Assembly: GCA_024226335.1 (NCBI GenBank)
Contig: JAAELY010000342.1
Span: 1 to 34,093, forward strand
Source: a bacterium
GTDB taxonomy: Bacteria > Myxococcota_A > UBA9160 > SZUA-336
Direction: 5' to 3'
Length of the DNA stretch: 34,093 nucleotides
Part shown: positions 32,893-34,093 of the stretch, in pieces
How positions within the stretch are numbered: the stretch's first letter is position 1
Layout of the letters: every line of letters starts with the position of its first letter
The notes under the pieces: generated by a model
What the model was told of the DNA's origin: nothing
The model's database searches: none
What the model saw: the letters and a program-made list of their open reading frames with translations, nothing else
Made by a program: the position numbers and the translations under genes

Positions 32893-33981
32893 CTAGCCAG
32901 TCCTCCGCACGCGCGAAGCCTGCGGGTTGGAGATCATGGTTTGCAGTTCGTCTTGATCGTCACTCCGAGCCATGGCGTCTTCGAGTGTCACCTGGTGGCG
33001 CAGATACAGATCCGCCAGCGCCTGGTTCATCGTCTGCATCCCGTATTTTTCCTGGCCCATCTGCATCTGCGAATAGAGTTGATGGACCTTGTCCTCACGA
33101 ATCAGGTTGCGGATGGCCTGGTTGGGCACCATGACCTCGACTGCGATCGCACGACCGCCCGAGATCTTGGGAAGCAGGCTCTGACAGAGCACGCCCTCGA
33201 GTACAAAGCTCAGTTGCATGCGTACCTGAGCCTGTTGATGAGCGGGAAACACGTCGATCACGCGATTGATGGTCTGCGCCGCGGAGTTCGTGTGCAGAGT
33301 GGCGAGACACAGATGGCCGGTCTCTGCGACCGTTAGCGCAGCTTCGATCGTCTCGAGGTCCCGCATCTCACCGACGAGCACGACATCGGGGTCCTGACGA
33401 AGGATGTAGCGAAGCGCGCTCTTGAAGCTGGTGGTATCCGCGCCGATTTCTCGCTGATTCACGACACTCGACTTGTGCGGATGCAGGTACTCGATCGGAT
33501 CCTCGATCGTGATGATGTGGTGGTTCTCTTCGGAATTGATCAGGTCGAGAATCGACGCGAGTGTCGTCGACTTACCGCTTCCGGTCGGTCCCGTGACGAG
33601 CAACAGACCGCGAGGACGACGCGCGAGTTCGGTCATGACGGGCGGAAGTCCCAGGTCGTCAAAGCTCATGATCTGATAGGGAATCGTGCGGAAAGCCCCG
33701 GCTACGGCACCTCGCTGAACGAAGACATTCGCCCGGAAACGCGCGAGCCCTTTTACTCCAAAACTCAGATCGAGTTCGTTCTGGGATTCAAAACGGTGCT
33801 TCTGGGCATCCGTCATGATCGAGTAACAGGCTTGCTTCGTATCCTGTGGTGTGAGAGGCGGAACTCGCAGAGGAACCAGAGCACCATCAACGCGCAGTTG
33901 AGGTGGAGTCCCCGTCGTGATGTGAAGGTCAGACGCCCCCTTCTCGATCATTGCCTTCAATAATTGATGCAGATTCGCCAT
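32893..33981 (-). CDS. pilT: Pilus retraction ATPase PilT
   Basis: 362 residues from ATG 33981, with AGGGAA upstream; the longer frame is not used because it runs over the pilB end. Hexameric cytoplasmic ATPase that disassembles the pilus. Walker A is GPTGSGKS (131-138), the Asp box is TIEDPIEYLHPH (158-169), Walker B ILRQDPDVVLVGEMRD (193-208), His box TGHLCLATLHTNSA (221-234). AIRNLIRE (289-296) is the motif needed for retraction and separates PilT from PilU or PilB. It begins eight bases after the pilB stop. Confidence 0.97.
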   Translation of the reverse strand: MANLHQLLKAMIEKGASDLHITTGTPPQLRVDGALVPLRVPPLTPQDTKQACYSIMTDAQKHRFESQNELDLSFGVKGLARFRANVFVQRGAVAGAFRTIPYQIMSFDDLGLPPVMTELARRPRGLLLVTGPTGSGKSTTLASILDLINSEENHHIITIEDPIEYLHPHKSSVVNQREIGADTTSFKSALRYILRQDPDVVLVGEMRDLETIEAALTVAETGHLCLATLHTNSAAQTINRVIDVFPAHQQAQVRMQLSFVLEGVLCQSLLPKISGGRAIAVEVMVPNQAIRNLIREDKVHQLYSQMQMGQEKYGMQTMNQALADLYLRHQVTLEDAMARSDDQDELQTMISNPQASRVRRTG

Positions 33982-33989
33982 TCGTTTCC

Positions 33990-34093
33990 CTAGCTGTCCG
34001 AGGCCGATACGCGGAAGACCTCGCCGATTGTCGTCGTGCCTTCCATAACCTTGTTCAAAGCGCTTCTTCGCAGCGTACACATTCCACCGCGAA
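33990..34093 (-). CDS. pilB: Pilus extension ATPase PilB, C-terminal end only
   Basis: Only the last 33 codons and stop are present; the 5' part lies beyond the right edge. The frame reads RGGMCTLRRSALNKV, then TTTIGEVFRV, which fits the C-terminal GMxTLRxxxLxKVxxGxTTxxEVxRV pattern of GspE/PilB ATPases. The stop is TAG at 33990-33992, eight bases before the pilT start. Being directly before pilT and pilC supports the call. Confidence 0.88.
   Translation of the reverse strand, partial: RGGMCTLRRSALNKVMEGTTTIGEVFRVSASDS

Noticed and set aside
33982-34080. N-terminal extension of PilT
   Set aside because: The same bases encode the PilB C-terminus in another frame with good family match.

Overview
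The window is GC-rich DNA from a proteobacterium of the old deltaproteobacterial type, most likely Myxococcota or a close relative. The main evidence is gene order: read on the minus strand from the right edge, it runs pilB-pilT-pilC-pilS-pilR-pilA-(pilA paralogue)-pilG-like-ABC ATPase-ABC permease-pilD-pilS2-pilR2-lipoprotein-HTH regulator-pilM-pilN-pilO-pilP-pilQ. This is the order I recall for the Myxococcus xanthus pil locus, including the unusual ABC transporter (PilGHI) beside the pilin. No species can be named from the sequence alone.

Positions 1-3836 are accessory DNA. An N-terminally broken IS256/mutator-type transposase lies on the minus strand at the left edge. A plus-strand block follows: a sigma-region-4-like HTH protein, two unknown proteins, an excisionase-like HTH protein, a ribbon-helix-helix protein and a tyrosine integrase. 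The integrase ends inside a minus-strand tRNA-Gly(CCC) gene (3761-3836), which marks the attachment site. The other element end lies outside the window.

Positions 3942-13207 hold a minus-strand operon arm downstream of pilQ: aroK, aroB, a small TPR-like gene, a roadblock/LC7 gene, aroQ, a LipM-like octanoyltransferase, a 1054-residue TPR protein and an ExeA/GspA-like ATPase with a very long disordered tail. Most junctions are 4-bp stop/start overlaps, so pilus alignment genes, shikimate enzymes and the unknown modules are probably co-transcribed. A strong GC hairpin follows the last gene, just before the tRNA.

Positions 13251-19335 carry the alignment complex and secretin (pilMNOPQ) behind a small XRE-type regulator. 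Positions 19500-26971 carry a lipoprotein with Ig-like domains, a second NtrC-type two-component pair, the prepilin peptidase, an ABC exporter and a PilG-like protein. Positions 27049-34093 carry two paralogous type IVa pilins, PilR/PilS, PilC, PilT and the last 33 codons of PilB. A near-perfect sigma-54 promoter, an array of TGAC/GTCA half-sites and two leader stem-loops precede the first pilin.

Together the genes supply pilin synthesis and processing (PilA, PilD), extension and retraction motors (PilB, PilT), platform (PilC), alignment complex (PilMNOP), outer-membrane pore (PilQ) and regulation (PilSR, PilS2R2, HTH). The least understood parts are the roadblock/TPR/ExeA-like tail, the tandem pilins and the Ig-like lipoprotein.
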